Assembly (NCBI GenBank): GCA_018715105.1
Contig: DVMG01000162.1
Coordinates: 1 to 6,026, forward strand
Direction of reading: 5' to 3'
Length of the DNA: 6,026 nt
Origin: Candidatus Ventricola intestinavium
Lineage (GTDB): Bacteria; Bacillota; Clostridia; Christensenellales; Aristaeellaceae
In this document: piece after piece, positions 4,299-6,026 of the stretch
How the letters are laid out: each line of letters starts with the position of its first letter
How positions within the stretch are numbered: position 1 is the stretch's first letter
Notes under the pieces: model-generated
Told to the model about the DNA's origin: nothing
Seen by the model: only the letters and a program-made list of their open reading frames with translations
The model's database searches: none
Program-made: the position numbers and the translations under genes

Positions 4299-5222
4299 AT
4301 GGCTTTCCTATATGCACTGCCTGGCGCCATCGCGGAAGGGCTGATCTGGGGCCTGATGGGCATCGGCGTCTACATTTCCTATAAGATTTTGGACATCGCG
4401 GATCTGACGGTCGACGGTTCGATCTGCACGGGGGCCTGCGTCTGCGCCATGCTGCTGGGCAACGGCGTGCCTGTGTGGATCAGCGTGCTCGCCGCAATGC
4501 TCGCAGGCACGTTGGCCGGCGCCGTCACGGGCCTTTTGCACACCGCACTGGGAATCCCGTCGATCCTGTCCGGGATCCTGACGCAGCTCATGCTCTATTC
4601 CGTGAATCTGTTCATTCTGGGCGGCAGGTCCCTGGTCGCCATCGATCCGAGGGCAAATGCCCTGTGGGTGCACATGAGCGACAATCCCGCCTCCATCGTG
4701 GCGATGCTGATCCTGGTCACCGTGGTGATCCTCTGCCTGTGGCAGTTCTTCTACACGGAAATCGGCCTCACGCTCAAATCAACGGGCGACAATCCCGCCA
4801 TGAGCCAGGCGCAGGGCGTCAACGTGAAGCTGAATAAGGTCGTCGGCCTGGCCATCGCCAACGGCATCGTCGCCCTTGCCGGGGCGATGCTTGCGCAGTA
4901 CAAGGGATCCGCCAACATCAACGACGGACGCGGAGCCATCGTGATCGGGCTCGCCGCCATCTTCATCGGCCTGTCTGTATCGATGAAGATCAAGGCCAAC
5001 TTCGTGGTCAGCCTGATCGGCGTGCTGGGCGGCGGCGTGATCTATTACATCGTGTACAACCTGGTCATCCTGATGGGCCTGAAGACCGACTATCTGAAGA
5101 TGCTCTCCGCGATCATCGTGACGATCTTCCTGGCGGTTCCATATTTGAAGGGCGAATACTTCACAAAGCGCAAACCTCTGCAACCCCAGAAAACCACAAA
5201 TGGAGGCGGCGGAAATGCTTAA
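4299..5222 (+). CDS. ABC transporter permease (TrpY-like, branched-chain-type permease family)
   Basis: A polytopic inner-membrane protein of 307 residues that forms the import channel. Hydrophobic segments lie near residues 6-28, 41-54, 57-80, 87-107, 131-151, 182-200, 211-228, 234-260 and 268-282, fitting the BPD_transp_2 (LivH/RbsC-like) fold. The cytoplasmic loop TEIGLTLKSTGDNPAMSQAQGVNV (about 153-176) is the coupling-loop motif that contacts the ATPase. The start is ATG 4299 with a modest GGAAGA (4285-4290) 8 bases upstream, weaker than at the flanking genes. The tail is polar (KRKPLQPQKTTNGGGGNA); its glycine run is encoded across the ribosome-binding site of the ATPase gene, and the two genes overlap by 8 bases (5215-5222). 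It acts with the binding protein before it and the ATPase after it. Confidence 0.94.
   Translation: MAFLYALPGAIAEGLIWGLMGIGVYISYKILDIADLTVDGSICTGACVCAMLLGNGVPVWISVLAAMLAGTLAGAVTGLLHTALGIPSILSGILTQLMLYSVNLFILGGRSLVAIDPRANALWVHMSDNPASIVAMLILVTVVILCLWQFFYTEIGLTLKSTGDNPAMSQAQGVNVKLNKVVGLAIANGIVALAGAMLAQYKGSANINDGRGAIVIGLAAIFIGLSVSMKIKANFVVSLIGVLGGGVIYYIVYNLVILMGLKTDYLKMLSAIIVTIFLAVPYLKGEYFTKRKPLQPQKTTNGGGGNA
5202..5206 (+). promoter_or_regulatory. Ribosome-binding site that sets the ATPase start
   Basis: GGAGG lies 8 bases before ATG 5215. The upstream in-frame ATG (5200-5202) would overlap it and have no site of its own, so the start at 5215 is preferred. Confidence 0.8.
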
Positions 5223-6003
5223 GATCACCGACCTGCAAAAGACGTTCAACCCGGGAACCGTCAACGCGAAGACCGCGCTGAACGGCCTGAATCTGGAACT
5301 GGAGGACGGTGATTTTGTCACCGTGATCGGCGGCAACGGCGCGGGCAAGTCCACCCTGCTCAACGCGATCGCAGGCGTATGGAAGCCGGACTACGGCGCC
5401 ATCGAGATCGATGGCGTGGATGTGACACGCATGCCGGAGTACAAGCGCGCGAAATTCCTCGGCAGGGTCTTTCAGGATCCTATGAAGGGCACCTCGCCCG
5501 ACATGGAGATCGCCGAAAACCTGGCCATCGCTTCCAAGCGCGGCGAAAAACGCCGCTTCGTGCGCGGCGTCAGAAGGGCGGACCGGGAAAAGTACCGCGA
5601 AATGCTGGCTTCGCTCGAGCTCGGGCTGGAAGACCGCCTGTCCACCAAGGTGGGGCTGCTCTCCGGTGGCCAGCGGCAGGCCATTACGCTGCTGATGGCG
5701 ACGATGAACCGCCCCAAGCTGTTGCTCCTCGACGAGCACACGGCGGCGCTCGACCCCAAGACGGCAGCGAAGGTGCTTGAATTGACCGATCAGATCGTCC
5801 AGAAGAATCATTTGACGACGCTGATGATCACGCACAACATGCGCGACGCCATCGCCCACGGCAACCGCCTGATCATGATGCACGAGGGGAACATCCTCCT
5901 CGACGTCTCCGGAGAAGAAAAGAAAAACCTCACCGTCGAACAGCTGCTGAACCTCTTCACCCAGGCCAGCGGCATCGTAAACGACCGCATGGCGCTGAAC
6001 TGA
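5215..6003 (+). CDS. ABC transporter ATP-binding protein (TrpZ-like)
   Basis: The cytoplasmic ATPase of the importer, 262 residues and complete. Motifs in order: Walker A GGNGAGKST (39-47), Q-loop Gln87 in VFQDP, signature LSGGQRQ (149-155), Walker B LLLLDE (169-174) with catalytic Glu174, D-loop AALD (177-180) and switch His207 in ITHN. After Walker B it reads DEHTAALDP, where most ABC ATPases have DEPT; I recall DEHT as usual in this transporter type. The start at ATG 5215 gives MLKITDLQKTF, a standard beginning for this fold. It overlaps the permease gene by 8 bases, which suggests coupled translation and matched subunit amounts. It is the last gene visible; the 23 bases after it show no terminator, so the operon may continue. 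Confidence 0.95.
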   Translation: MLKITDLQKTFNPGTVNAKTALNGLNLELEDGDFVTVIGGNGAGKSTLLNAIAGVWKPDYGAIEIDGVDVTRMPEYKRAKFLGRVFQDPMKGTSPDMEIAENLAIASKRGEKRRFVRGVRRADREKYREMLASLELGLEDRLSTKVGLLSGGQRQAITLLMATMNRPKLLLLDEHTAALDPKTAAKVLELTDQIVQKNHLTTLMITHNMRDAIAHGNRLIMMHEGNILLDVSGEEKKNLTVEQLLNLFTQASGIVNDRMALN

Positions 6004-6026
6004 ACACCCCTCCGGCCATTTGTCAA

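Overview
The window suggests a fairly GC-rich, anaerobic member of the Bacillota (Clostridia-like). The reasons are strong GGAGG-type ribosome-binding sites at most genes, several GTG starts, a T-box leader, a low-redox iron-sulfur gene set, and a TrpXYZ-type ABC transporter of a kind common in Clostridia. The species cannot be named from the sequence.

Left part (1-1758): the C-terminal end of a Crp/Fnr-type regulator runs rightward into the window. Converging on it is a tight leftward operon of four small genes: thioredoxin, single-domain rhodanese, 2[4Fe-4S] ferredoxin, and a membrane protein with cysteine motifs for an Fe-S cluster. Gaps are short and the last two genes overlap by ATGA. 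The set looks like a redox/sulfur-transfer module. A GTGA-N5-TCAC inverted repeat about 41 bases upstream of its predicted start site suggests control by a Crp/Fnr protein, possibly the adjacent one.

Middle (1875-3347): a LysR-type regulator reads leftward from a compact divergent control region. Two TATAAT -10 boxes sit in mirror image, each 17 bases from one shared palindromic -35 (TTGCAA). A perfect 7-5-7 inverted repeat overlaps that -35. The rightward promoter feeds a leader of about 480 bases that contains a T-box riboswitch. I could pair Stem I, a stem II element, Stem III, the antiterminator and the terminator by eye. The specifier position reads UUC (Phe), and the UGGU bulge fits a tRNA with discriminator A.

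Right part (3348-6003): a three-gene ABC importer operon codes for an exported binding protein, a permease and an ATPase. The families are those of the predicted tryptophan transporter TrpXYZ, but the leader points to phenylalanine or a related aromatic compound. The inferred circuit is an importer controlled at initiation (LysR and a shared promoter) and again by uncharged tRNA-Phe at a terminator.

The only gene-free stretch over 300 bases is 2772-3347, and it is filled by the promoters, operator candidate and T-box leader. No tRNA, rRNA, CRISPR array or insertion sequence was seen.
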